From positions 1 through 45,792 of the forward strand of contig URBB01000001.1 in assembly GCA_900545835.1 (NCBI GenBank): a DNA stretch of 45,792 nt, in the 5' to 3' direction. The stretch is from an uncultured Collinsella sp. (lineage in GTDB: Bacteria > Actinomycetota > Coriobacteriia > Coriobacteriales > Coriobacteriaceae). Made by a program: the position numbers and the translations under genes. Numbering within the stretch: position 1 is the stretch's first letter; every line of letters begins with the position of its first letter. The notes below the pieces were generated by a model, which was not told the DNA's origin, did not search any database, and was given only the letters and a program-made list of their open reading frames with translations. Shown piece by piece: positions 32,213 through 40,400 of the stretch.

Positions 32213-32713
32213 TCAGTCCTCTCTCGTAATCGCGGCAACCGTCGCCCCGCAAAATGCAATTAAATCATCGGGTGCAAGCTCGAGCTGATAACCACGCTTG
32301 CCTCCCGAAATAAAAATGGTATCCCAAAGGACACACGTCTCATCAATGAGCGTCCGGTAGCGTTTTTTCATACCGACCGGGCTGCAGCCGCCGCGAACGT
32401 AGCCAGTCGCCGCAAGCAAATCCTTCACATGCATCATAACCAAGGACTTCTCCCCCGCGGCACGCGCGGCGGACTTTAGATCGAGCTCATCGGCAACAGG
32501 GATGCAGCACACGACATGGTCGTTGGACGGCGTCACGCAGACCAAGGTCTTAAATCCTTGACCGGGCTCCTCGCCAAGCTGCTCCGAAATCGCGACCCCC
32601 AGGCCCACCGACTCATCACCATCGTCTTCGTACGTATGTAGAACATAGGAAATGCCGGCGCTTTCCAGCTCGCGCATCGCATTGGTTTTTGGCGTCTTTA
32701 CAGCCTTTGCCAT
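32213..32713 (-). CDS. ybaK: YbaK/EbsC-type aminoacyl-tRNA deacylase
   Basis: This 166-residue protein begins MAKAVKTPKTNAMRELES and shows the YbaK fold residues: the invariant Lys in FKTLVCVTPSND, the GGCSPVGMKK loop and VLWDTIFISGGKRGYQLELAP. It hydrolyses Cys-tRNA(Pro) in the best-studied relatives. The ATG at 32713 has AAAGG about 8 bases upstream; the open frame to 32809 lies in an intergenic stretch. It is the first gene of the ybaK-murJ-uvrC unit. Confidence 0.9.
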   Translation of the reverse strand: MAKAVKTPKTNAMRELESAGISYVLHTYEDDGDESVGLGVAISEQLGEEPGQGFKTLVCVTPSNDHVVCCIPVADELDLKSAARAAGEKSLVMMHVKDLLAATGYVRGGCSPVGMKKRYRTLIDETCVLWDTIFISGGKRGYQLELAPDDLIAFCGATVAAITRED

Positions 32714-32794
32714 GACATATCCTTTCCCTCGCATTCGGACGCAAAGATTAAGTATATGTCCAATTCGGCTGCATACGTCACTTCGGCACAGCAA

Positions 32795-32825
32795 GCGCCA
32801 TCGAATCACAAGGAGTCGATGGCGC
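32795..32825 (-). terminator. Hairpin after uvrA
   Basis: A perfect 10-bp stem, GCGCCATCGA (32795-32804) with TCGATGGCGC (32816-32825), starts 20 bases after the uvrA stop. It is followed on the minus strand by TTGCTGTGCC, a weak U-tract. Confidence 0.6.
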
Positions 32826-32845
32826 CCATAAACTGAATCGCCTAT

Positions 32846-35725
32846 TTATTGAGCATCAAGTTGAGCCTGACGCTCCCGGTCACGCCTGAGCAAAGGCGCC
32901 AAAAACTTGCCCGTATAACTCTGCGGACAGTCCGCAACCTGCTCCGGTGTGCCCGAAACCACGACGGTTCCGCCGCCGTTACCGCCCTCGGGACCCATAT
33001 CGATCAGGCGGTCGGCAACCTTGATGACATCAAGGTTGTGCTCAATCACCAGCACCGTGTTGCCCGCATCGACCAAGCGCTGCAGCACATCGAGCAGCTG
33101 GCGGACGTCCTCAAAATGAAGACCGGTCGTCGGCTCGTCCAAAATATAGAACGTCTTGCCCGTCTGGCGTCGATGAAGCTCCTTGGCGAGCTTCACACGC
33201 TGCGCCTCGCCGCCCGAGAGCGTCGTGGCGGGCTGGCCCAGGCTCACGTAGCCCAAGCCTACATCGTACAGCGTCTGGAGCTTTCGCTTGATCTGCGGGA
33301 TATTCCCAAAGAAGGCCAGCGCCTCGGTGACGCTCATGTCGAGCACGTCCGAGATGGTCTTGCCACGGTAGGTGACCTCGAGTGTCTCGCGGTTGTAGCG
33401 TTTACCGCCGCAAACTTCGCAGGGAACGTAGATATCGGGAAGGAAGTGCATCTCGATCTTAATCTGCCCATCGCCCTTGCACGCCTCACAGCGCCCGCCA
33501 CTCACATTAAAGGAGAAACGACCCGGCGAGTAGCCGCGCGCCTTCGACTCCGGCGTACTCGCAAACAGCGCGCGAAGATCATCCCACAGGCCGATATAGG
33601 TAGCAGGGTTGGAGCGCGGCGTGCGGCCAATCGGCGACTGGTCGATATCGATAACCTTATCGATGCACTCGATGCCCTCGATTTTCTTATACGGACCCAC
33701 AGGGCGCGTCGAGCGGTGAATGGCATTCGTAAGGGCAGGCGCAATGGTGTCGGTAACCAGGGAGCTCTTGCCCGATCCCGACACGCCGGTAACAACCGTA
33801 AGCGTACCAAACTCGATTTTGGCAGTAACGTTTTTGAGGTTGTTGGCTCGAGCGCCCGTAATTTTAAGGCAGCCGCGACCGGGCTTGCGCCGTTCATCAG
33901 GCACCCGGATCATTCGTTTACCGGTCAGATAAGCGCCCGTCATCGACTCGGGACACGCCATGATATCGGCAGGCGTTCCCGCCGCGACTACGTGTCCGCC
34001 GTTGACGCCGGCGCCGGGCCCCATGTCGATCACGTAATCGGCGGCACGGATTGTATCCTCGTCGTGTTCGACGACGATAACGGTATTGCCGATATCGCGC
34101 AGGCGCTCGAGCGTCTTAATCAGGCGCTCGTTGTCACGCTGATGAAGACCGATCGAGGGCTCGTCCAGAATATAGAGCACGCCCATGAGACCCGCGCCGA
34201 TCTGCGTTGCCAGTCGAATACGCTGCGCCTCGCCACCGGAAAGCGTCGCCGAGGCACGATCGAGCGTCAGATAGTCGAGTCCAACATCGACCAGAAAACG
34301 CAAGCGCTCCAGGATTTCCTTGACGATACGGCCGCCGATAAACTGTTGGCGCTCGGTGAGTTCCAGGCCCTCAAAAAACTCGAGCGATTCACGGCACGAC
34401 AGGCAACAAACCTCGTAAATGGACTTGCCGCCCACGGTGACGGCGAGCATCTCAGGGCGCAAACGAGCGCCGTGGCAGCTCGAGCACGGCTCCTCGCGAA
34501 TGTACTTCTCCAGGCGCGCCTTGGTGTTCTCGTTCGTCGTCTCGGTATAGCGTTCGTACAGGATGTTGCGAACGCCCGAAAACTTGGTATCCCACTGGCT
34601 GCGACGTCCGTCGAGCTTTTGGTAGTCGACCGAGATCTTCGTATCGCCCAGGCCATCCAAGAATGCACGACGCACGCGAGGAGGCAAGTCCTCCCACGGC
34701 GTATCGGCGCTCACCTTAAAGTGTTTGCAGACCGCAGCAAAAATCTGCGGATAGTAGTTCGAATTGCCGAACAGACTACCAAAGACTCCGTCGGCAATGG
34801 ACTTCGAGGGGTCCTCGATCAGCGCCTCGGCATCAACGGTTTTCTTAAAGCCCAGGCCGTCGCACTCAGGACATGCGCCATAGGGAGCGTTGAACGAAAA
34901 ATCACGCGGTTGAAGATCGTCAATGGAGTGACCATGCTCCGGGCACGCCAAGGCTAACGAATACTCCAGCAGCTCGCCCTCGGTCCCCTCGGGAGCATCA
35001 CGATCGGGCAGCATGTACACGTTTACATTGCCGTGAGCCAGCGCGGTCGCCTGCTCAACAGACTCGGCTATACGGCCCAGAGAGTTCTCACGGATCACGA
35101 TGCGATCGACCACGACCTCGATATCGTGCTTGAACTTCTTGTCCAGATCGATCGGATCGTCGAGCGAGCGCACTTCACCGTCGACACGCACGCGGCTAAA
35201 GCCCTCGGCGCGAAGGTCCTCAAACAGTTTGGAGTACTCGCCTTTTCGCCCGCGCACCACCGGTGCCAGCACAAACGCGCGGCGGCCCTCCCCCGCCGCC
35301 AAGACCTTGTCGGCAACCTGGTCGGTCGTCTGGCGCTCAATGACGCGGCCGCATTCGGGACAGTGCGGGGTGCCCACACGGGCGAACAGCAGGCGCAGAT
35401 AGTCATAAATCTCGGTTACGGTGCCAACCGTCGAGCGAGGGTTTTTAGACGTCGTCTTTTGGTCGATCGACACCGCCGGCGAAAGGCCGTCGATTGAATC
35501 CAAGTCGGGTTTGTCCATCTGGCCCAAGAACTGGCGCGCATAGCTCGAAAGGCTCTCGACGTATCGACGCTGGCCCTCGGCATAGATAGTGTCAAATGCC
35601 AGCGAGCTCTTGCCCGAGCCAGAAAGACCGGTAATGACCACGAGTTGGTCACGCGGAATGGAAACATCGATATCGCGGAGGTTGTGCTCACGAGCGCCGC
35701 GAATAACGATAGAAGAATCAGACAT
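32846..35725 (-). CDS. uvrA: UvrABC excinuclease subunit A
   Basis: This 959-residue damage-recognition ATPase has two ABC modules: Walker A GLSGSGKSS and GVSGSGKSS, signatures LSGGEAQRIRLA and LSGGEAQRVKLA, and Walker B YILDEPSIGLH and YILDEPTTGLH. Zinc motifs are visible (CPECG, CSSCHGARL, and CEACKGDG with CEVCGGKRY). The ATG at 35725 (MSDSSIVIRGAREHNL) has AAGGAG 6 bases upstream; the open frame to 35791 has no ribosome site. It is divergent from the LtaS-like gene, with 193 bases between them. Confidence 0.97.
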   Translation of the reverse strand: MSDSSIVIRGAREHNLRDIDVSIPRDQLVVITGLSGSGKSSLAFDTIYAEGQRRYVESLSSYARQFLGQMDKPDLDSIDGLSPAVSIDQKTTSKNPRSTVGTVTEIYDYLRLLFARVGTPHCPECGRVIERQTTDQVADKVLAAGEGRRAFVLAPVVRGRKGEYSKLFEDLRAEGFSRVRVDGEVRSLDDPIDLDKKFKHDIEVVVDRIVIRENSLGRIAESVEQATALAHGNVNVYMLPDRDAPEGTEGELLEYSLALACPEHGHSIDDLQPRDFSFNAPYGACPECDGLGFKKTVDAEALIEDPSKSIADGVFGSLFGNSNYYPQIFAAVCKHFKVSADTPWEDLPPRVRRAFLDGLGDTKISVDYQKLDGRRSQWDTKFSGVRNILYERYTETTNENTKARLEKYIREEPCSSCHGARLRPEMLAVTVGGKSIYEVCCLSCRESLEFFEGLELTERQQFIGGRIVKEILERLRFLVDVGLDYLTLDRASATLSGGEAQRIRLATQIGAGLMGVLYILDEPSIGLHQRDNERLIKTLERLRDIGNTVIVVEHDEDTIRAADYVIDMGPGAGVNGGHVVAAGTPADIMACPESMTGAYLTGKRMIRVPDERRKPGRGCLKITGARANNLKNVTAKIEFGTLTVVTGVSGSGKSSLVTDTIAPALTNAIHRSTRPVGPYKKIEGIECIDKVIDIDQSPIGRTPRSNPATYIGLWDDLRALFASTPESKARGYSPGRFSFNVSGGRCEACKGDGQIKIEMHFLPDIYVPCEVCGGKRYNRETLEVTYRGKTISDVLDMSVTEALAFFGNIPQIKRKLQTLYDVGLGYVSLGQPATTLSGGEAQRVKLAKELHRRQTGKTFYILDEPTTGLHFEDVRQLLDVLQRLVDAGNTVLVIEHNLDVIKVADRLIDMGPEGGNGGGTVVVSGTPEQVADCPQSYTGKFLAPLLRRDRERQAQLDAQ

Positions 35726-35868
35726 GGAAGCTCCTTGCCTCCTATTGCATCGAATCATACTGCCGATGAGTTTAGCGCACTCGACGCGCACAGATGTTCG
35801 TAATACAAGATTCGCAGACCTTTAGCTTTGCGTATCGGGTGCTTTGTTTCTCGAAATACCGTGGAGAG

Positions 35869-35906
35869 GTTACAGTAATCTAATACTGAACTTAGTTTGC
35901 TGTAAC
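35869..35906. promoter_or_regulatory. Inverted repeat in the uvrA / LtaS-like divergent region
   Basis: GTTACAG (35869-35875) and CTGTAAC (35900-35906) form an inverted pair that ends 12 bases before the ATG at 35919. It overlaps TAATCT/TAATAC, which could be a -10 box. It may be a regulator site or a leader hairpin. Confidence 0.3.
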
Positions 35907-35918
35907 AGAGGAACGTCC

Positions 35919-38072
35919 ATGACCGAAGATATCCCCCTTGAAATCACTTCGAGCGACATGGCCAATCTGCCCATATTCATCGCCGTCCTTATCGTGGCCA
36001 CCGTCGTCGTGCGCGTGTATTTTTCAATCAAACACAATGAAAAGCCGCCCATTGCCCGCGTCTTTTGGTGCGCGACGCTCCTCATCCCGCTCGGCGTGGT
36101 AGCTGCATGGATTACGAATCAATTGCTCGTAAATGAGGACAGTTCCCTATGGGTCCTTTCTTATTCGGCGCTCGGTGCTGCCGCCGTCATACTTCTTGTC
36201 GAACCCTTGGTTTCGGGACTTATCGACCAAACCGATCTTGCGACGGGAACGGTTGCCTGTATTTGCCGTGACATCCTTGTCATCGCCGCTGTTTCAGCGC
36301 TCTCGTTCGTTTCACTCGAAATTGCCTGTAACGAAACGTTCTATCGCATTCCCGCCAACTCATTCGGGTTTTCCGTCGGGCTGCTCGCGACGGTTCTGCT
36401 CTCCCTTTATTTGCTGGGACAGCGTCATGGAGGCGTCATGGCCCTCGTGCCCGTCGCCTGTTGCATCCTTGGCATTGCCGATCACTTCGTCATAACGTTT
36501 AAAGGCGAAGCCATCCTGCCAAGCGATATCTTGGCCCTTGGCACCGCAATGGAAGTGAGCGAGGGATACGAGTTTACCTTTACCGCCGGAATCGTAACCT
36601 CTCTCGCCCTGCTGGAGATTTCCCTGGGGCTTCTTTCGCTTATCCGACCGCGAAAGCTCCGTACGCCCACCCATGTCTTCCCCGCAATCGCCGCTAACCT
36701 CTGCGCTTTTCTGCTAGTGACCGTTGTGGGGCTCTCAGGCTTTTCCAGCATCGACTTGGAGCAGGCGCTGGATTTTGGATTTGACCGTTGGCAGCCCATC
36801 ACCACATATACGTCTCAGGGTTTTATCACTTCGTTCACCGAAATGGTCAACGAGTTGCCCATTGAGAAGCCCGAAGGCTATACGCCCGATGAGGCGCAGA
36901 GCATCGAGCAGGAGCTCGCCGCCGCCTACGACAGCACGTATGGCTCGAGCGAGCAGCGCGCGGCTGCCGTTGCCCAGTTCAATGAAATCAAGCCGACGAT
37001 TGTTGCCGTCATGAACGAGAGTTTTAGCGACCTTTCGTGCTTTGAGCAGCTCCAGGCGGCCGGGTACACCGGCCCCGCATTCTACAACTCGCTTCCCGAC
37101 ACACTTGTTCGCGGCACCATGCTCGCTTCGGTCACCGGTGGCGGAACGGCAAACTCCGAATTCGAATTTTTGACCGGAGCGACAACGGCCTTTGTCGGAT
37201 TAGGCAAGATCCCCTATCAGCTGTATCAGATGAATGGCGTCAACAGCCTGGCAAAGGACCTTAAAGAGCTTGGGTATACCGCTACCGCTATGCACCCGCA
37301 AAACCCCGTCAACTACCATCGAGATAAGATCTATCAGCAGCTGGGCTTTGGAGACTTTCTTTCAATCGGCGATTTCGAAGGTTCGCCCTGTTACCATGCC
37401 GGCGTATGCGACTACGCCACCTACGACAAGATACTCGACCTGCTTAGAACCGACGAAGCGCCGCAGTTCATCTTTGACGTCACGATGCAAAATCACGGCG
37501 GCTACGACTATGGCACCGTTCCCGCCGAAGAGCTGACAAACTATTGGGTCGAGGGAGCCAGCGAGGGCGCCAATAGCGCGCTCAACACCTATCTCACCTG
37601 CATCAACGCATCCGACCGGGACCTCGAGTACTTTATCAACGAGCTCCGCAATATCGGCAGACCGGTTGTCCTTGTCTTTTTTGGCGACCATCAGCCGAGC
37701 GCCGCAACGACTCTCAACGACGAGCTGTACCCTCAGGAAGATACGGCAAGCCACGCTTTCCGTGTCTATCAGTCAACCTATTTCGTCTGGGCTAACTATG
37801 AAATCGCCGGCAATACCGAGCTCAACGTCTACGACACCGTCGGGGCAAACGAGATTGCAGCCATTACCCTTAATAAGATCGGCGCCCCGCTCACCGACTA
37901 TCAAAAGGCCCTGCTTGCAACAAGGTCAGATGTGCCCACCATCAATGTCGCCGGCTATCTCGGTGCCGACGGGCTGCGCTACAACTTGGAATCTGAAGAC
38001 AGCCCATACACCTCGACGATCGACAAGCTGCAGCGCATGCAATACCTCGAGTTCGCCAGCAAAGTTCAGTAA
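35919..38072 (+). CDS. LtaS-like membrane sulfatase (polyglycerol-phosphate transferase family)
   Basis: This 717-residue protein has about eight N-terminal membrane spans (to about 290) and an extracellular sulfatase domain. LtaS-type catalytic positions are present: Glu in VMNESFSDL, the Thr nucleophile in GGGTANSEFEFLTG, His in MQNHGGYD, and Asp-His in FFGDHQPS. The GEAILPSDILALG stretch matches the juxtamembrane pattern of LtaS and YfnI. Such enzymes polymerise or transfer glycerol phosphate on lipoteichoic-acid-like polymers. The ATG at 35919 has AGAGGA 6 bases upstream. It is monocistronic and divergent from uvrA. The exact polymer is unknown. Confidence 0.85.
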   Translation: MTEDIPLEITSSDMANLPIFIAVLIVATVVVRVYFSIKHNEKPPIARVFWCATLLIPLGVVAAWITNQLLVNEDSSLWVLSYSALGAAAVILLVEPLVSGLIDQTDLATGTVACICRDILVIAAVSALSFVSLEIACNETFYRIPANSFGFSVGLLATVLLSLYLLGQRHGGVMALVPVACCILGIADHFVITFKGEAILPSDILALGTAMEVSEGYEFTFTAGIVTSLALLEISLGLLSLIRPRKLRTPTHVFPAIAANLCAFLLVTVVGLSGFSSIDLEQALDFGFDRWQPITTYTSQGFITSFTEMVNELPIEKPEGYTPDEAQSIEQELAAAYDSTYGSSEQRAAAVAQFNEIKPTIVAVMNESFSDLSCFEQLQAAGYTGPAFYNSLPDTLVRGTMLASVTGGGTANSEFEFLTGATTAFVGLGKIPYQLYQMNGVNSLAKDLKELGYTATAMHPQNPVNYHRDKIYQQLGFGDFLSIGDFEGSPCYHAGVCDYATYDKILDLLRTDEAPQFIFDVTMQNHGGYDYGTVPAEELTNYWVEGASEGANSALNTYLTCINASDRDLEYFINELRNIGRPVVLVFFGDHQPSAATTLNDELYPQEDTASHAFRVYQSTYFVWANYEIAGNTELNVYDTVGANEIAAITLNKIGAPLTDYQKALLATRSDVPTINVAGYLGADGLRYNLESEDSPYTSTIDKLQRMQYLEFASKVQ

Positions 38073-38132
38073 GCCCGCCCATTCGCTTGGGCCCATCGTA
38101 TTGCAAGCACGCTCGGCCCAAATGCATCGCAA

Positions 38133-38162
38133 ATGACTCCCGCTCGCAAACGAGGGTACAAT
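38133..38162 (+). promoter_or_regulatory. Candidate promoter for the mrp operon
   Basis: ATGACT (38133-38138) and TACAAT (38157-38162) are 18 bases apart. The predicted leader of about 50 bases ends in AAAGGAG before the ATG at 38218. The small hairpin CTCG/CGAG lies in the spacer. Confidence 0.5.
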
Positions 38163-38217
38163 GACGCTCGTGTCACATCACGGGGCTCCGGCCCCAACAT
38201 ATACAAAGGAGTCATAC

Positions 38218-39048
38218 ATGGGTTGCGAGCACGCACAGGCCGCCGGCGGACAAACGTCGCCGTCGCAATTTGAGGAGAACACGCTGTCCGAGGTCAAACG
38301 CGTCATCGCCGTGCTTTCCGGCAAGGGCGGTGTCGGCAAGTCGTTTGTCACCGGTGCCATCGCCACCGAGCTTGCCCGTCACGGCCACAAGGTCGGCGTC
38401 CTCGATGCCGACATCACCGGTCCCTCTATCCCCAAGATGTTCGGCATGAGCGGACGCCACGTCCATGCCCTTGGCAACCTCATGCTGCCCGAAATCTCCG
38501 AGCACGGCGTCAAGGTCATGAGCTCCAACCTTCTGCTCCAAAACGAGACCGACCCCGTCCTTTGGCGCGGTCCGGTCATCGCAGGCGCCATTAGGCAGTT
38601 CTGGAGCGAGACCTCGTGGGGCCCCATCGACTACCTGCTGGTCGACATGCCTCCGGGAACAGGCGACGTCGCGCTCACCGTCTTCCAGTCGCTGCCCGTC
38701 GACGGCATCGTCATCGTCACGAGCCCGCAGGACCTGGTCTCGATGATCGTCGCCAAGGCGGTCAACATGGCCGAGAAGATGAACGTCCCCATTCTGGGCA
38801 TCGTCGAGAACATGAGCTATATCGAGTGCCCCGACTGCGGCAAGAAGATCGAGGTCTTTGGCAAAAGCAAGCTCCCCGAGGTCGCAGAGCGCTATAACCT
38901 CGACATCTTGGGCACGCTTCCCATCAATCCGGCACTCGCCGAGGCCTGCGATAAGGGCGAGGTCGAGACCGCGCTGCCCGATGGCATGTTGCCCAAGGCA
39001 GTCTCTGCCGTCGAGGCTATTACCCCGCACGAGACCGACGAGGCCTAA
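38218..39048 (+). CDS. mrp: Mrp/NBP35-family Fe-S carrier ATPase
   Basis: This 276-residue cytosolic P-loop ATPase has a deviant Walker A, GKGGVGKS, followed by VLDADITGPSIPKMFG, DMPPGTGD (switch) and the metal-binding pair IECPDCGKKIEVFG (CxxC). The family assembles and transfers iron-sulfur clusters. A short Gln/Ser-rich N-terminus replaces the DUF59 domain of longer relatives. The ATG at 38218 has AAAGGAG 6 bases upstream. It runs directly into the next gene (TAAGTG). Confidence 0.92.
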   Translation: MGCEHAQAAGGQTSPSQFEENTLSEVKRVIAVLSGKGGVGKSFVTGAIATELARHGHKVGVLDADITGPSIPKMFGMSGRHVHALGNLMLPEISEHGVKVMSSNLLLQNETDPVLWRGPVIAGAIRQFWSETSWGPIDYLLVDMPPGTGDVALTVFQSLPVDGIVIVTSPQDLVSMIVAKAVNMAEKMNVPILGIVENMSYIECPDCGKKIEVFGKSKLPEVAERYNLDILGTLPINPALAEACDKGEVETALPDGMLPKAVSAVEAITPHETDEA

Positions 39049-40320
39049 GTGAACACGAGCGCCTTCTATGACGTCCTGGTAATCGGCGGCGGGGCTTCAG
39101 GCCTCGCCGCCGCCATTACGGCCGCACGTGCTGGCAAAAGCGTCTGCATCGTTGAGCGCGATGTCGCCTGCGGCCTAAAGCTCCTTGCGACCGGTAACGG
39201 CCGCTGCAACCTCTCCAACGAATCGATTGATCCTCAGCGGTATAACCACCCCGCATTCGTCGAATCTGTCATGGGCCCCCAACCCGAACAAGAGCTTATG
39301 GGTTTCTTCTCCTCGCTGGGCATCATGACAACCTCCGAGGAAGGCCGGCTATACCCGCGCTCCCTTCGCGCAGAATCGGTGCGCGACGCGCTTCTCAACG
39401 TTTGCGACCGCCTAGGTATTACCTTAATCTGCGGAGCCAACGTTGCCTCGGCGCACAAAGCTTCCGAAGGCTGGACACTCCAAATAGACCGTCCAGCGCG
39501 GGCGCTCAAGGCAAAAAAGCACGACGACCGAAAAACGGAGCTCCGCTCGCTTCGGAAAGCGCTCGCCGATGTCCCTCGCAAGAACGAGGCCCTGGAGGCA
39601 CATGCCGTAATTATCGCCACGGGTGGCAACCCCACCGGTATCGCCGATACGTTTAGCCTCCCCCTCACTTCGCTGCGCCCCATCCTCTGCCCCGTATCGG
39701 CAACGGTCGTCGGCGATCGGGCGGCACTCAAGACGTTGGACGGCCTGCGCGTCCGCGCCCGCTTGACGCTCGCCCGCAATCATAATGAGCTCTGGCACGA
39801 AGACGGTGAAGTCCTGTTTCGAGCCTTCGGCATCTCGGGCGTCGCTGTCTTCAACCTCTCCCGTCGTATCCAGCGCGGTGATACGATCCTGCTCGACGTT
39901 TTCCCCGACCTCTCCAAAGACGAGCTGCTCGATATGCTCAACCGGCGCGTTGAGCTGCTCGGCGGCTTTTCGCCCCGCGATCCCCGTTGGCTCGACGGCA
40001 TGCTCGCCCCGCAACTCTCCCGCGTCGTCTGCACGGCGTTCGAGCAGTGCCATCCAGGCTCCAACGATGTCATCCACCTGGTCTCGATCCTCAAGCACTT
40101 TAAGTTGCTCGTTGAGGGAACAGCCGAGGAGCGCTCGGCACAGGTCACGCGTGGTGGCGTATCTGTCGAGAGTATCTCAACACCCAGTCTACGCGCGCGC
40201 AGCGTTGTCGACGCCCCGCTTTACGTCTGCGGCGAAGCGCTCGACATCGACGCCGATTGCGGAGGCTTTAACCTTGCGTGGGCATGGCTCTCGGGCATTC
40301 GCGCTGCAAGCAGCCTGTAG
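39049..40320 (+). CDS. HI0933/YhiN/BaiN-family flavoprotein oxidoreductase
   Basis: This 423-residue protein has an N-terminal FAD-binding fold (DVLVIGGGASGLAAAI), the family signature LLATGNGRCNLSN and the C-terminal GGFNLAWAWLSG. The physiological substrate of the family is not established; some members are annotated BaiN in bile-acid pathways on weak grounds. The start is GTG at 39049, directly after the mrp TAA, with GAGG 5-6 bases upstream. It carries a basic insert (about 145-185, rich in Arg and Lys). Coupling to mrp hints at a cofactor-related role, which is inference. Confidence 0.86.
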   Translation: MNTSAFYDVLVIGGGASGLAAAITAARAGKSVCIVERDVACGLKLLATGNGRCNLSNESIDPQRYNHPAFVESVMGPQPEQELMGFFSSLGIMTTSEEGRLYPRSLRAESVRDALLNVCDRLGITLICGANVASAHKASEGWTLQIDRPARALKAKKHDDRKTELRSLRKALADVPRKNEALEAHAVIIATGGNPTGIADTFSLPLTSLRPILCPVSATVVGDRAALKTLDGLRVRARLTLARNHNELWHEDGEVLFRAFGISGVAVFNLSRRIQRGDTILLDVFPDLSKDELLDMLNRRVELLGGFSPRDPRWLDGMLAPQLSRVVCTAFEQCHPGSNDVIHLVSILKHFKLLVEGTAEERSAQVTRGGVSVESISTPSLRARSVVDAPLYVCGEALDIDADCGGFNLAWAWLSGIRAASSL

Positions 40321-40350
40321 CCGCGCAGTCTATAATCAAAAACGCATTCG

Positions 40351-40374
40351 GGCCGTCTGGGATACCGGACGGCC
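40351..40374 (+). terminator. Terminator after the flavoprotein gene
   Basis: GGCCGTCTGG (40351-40360) pairs with CCGGACGGCC (40365-40374) with one wobble pair and a GATA loop. It is followed by TCTTTCTTG. A TATAAT lies at 40331-40336, upstream of the hairpin, and the next gene starts 26 bases after it, so the hairpin could also sit in that gene's leader. Confidence 0.7.
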
Positions 40375-40400
40375 TCTTTCTTGCCTCTAAGGAGACCTCG

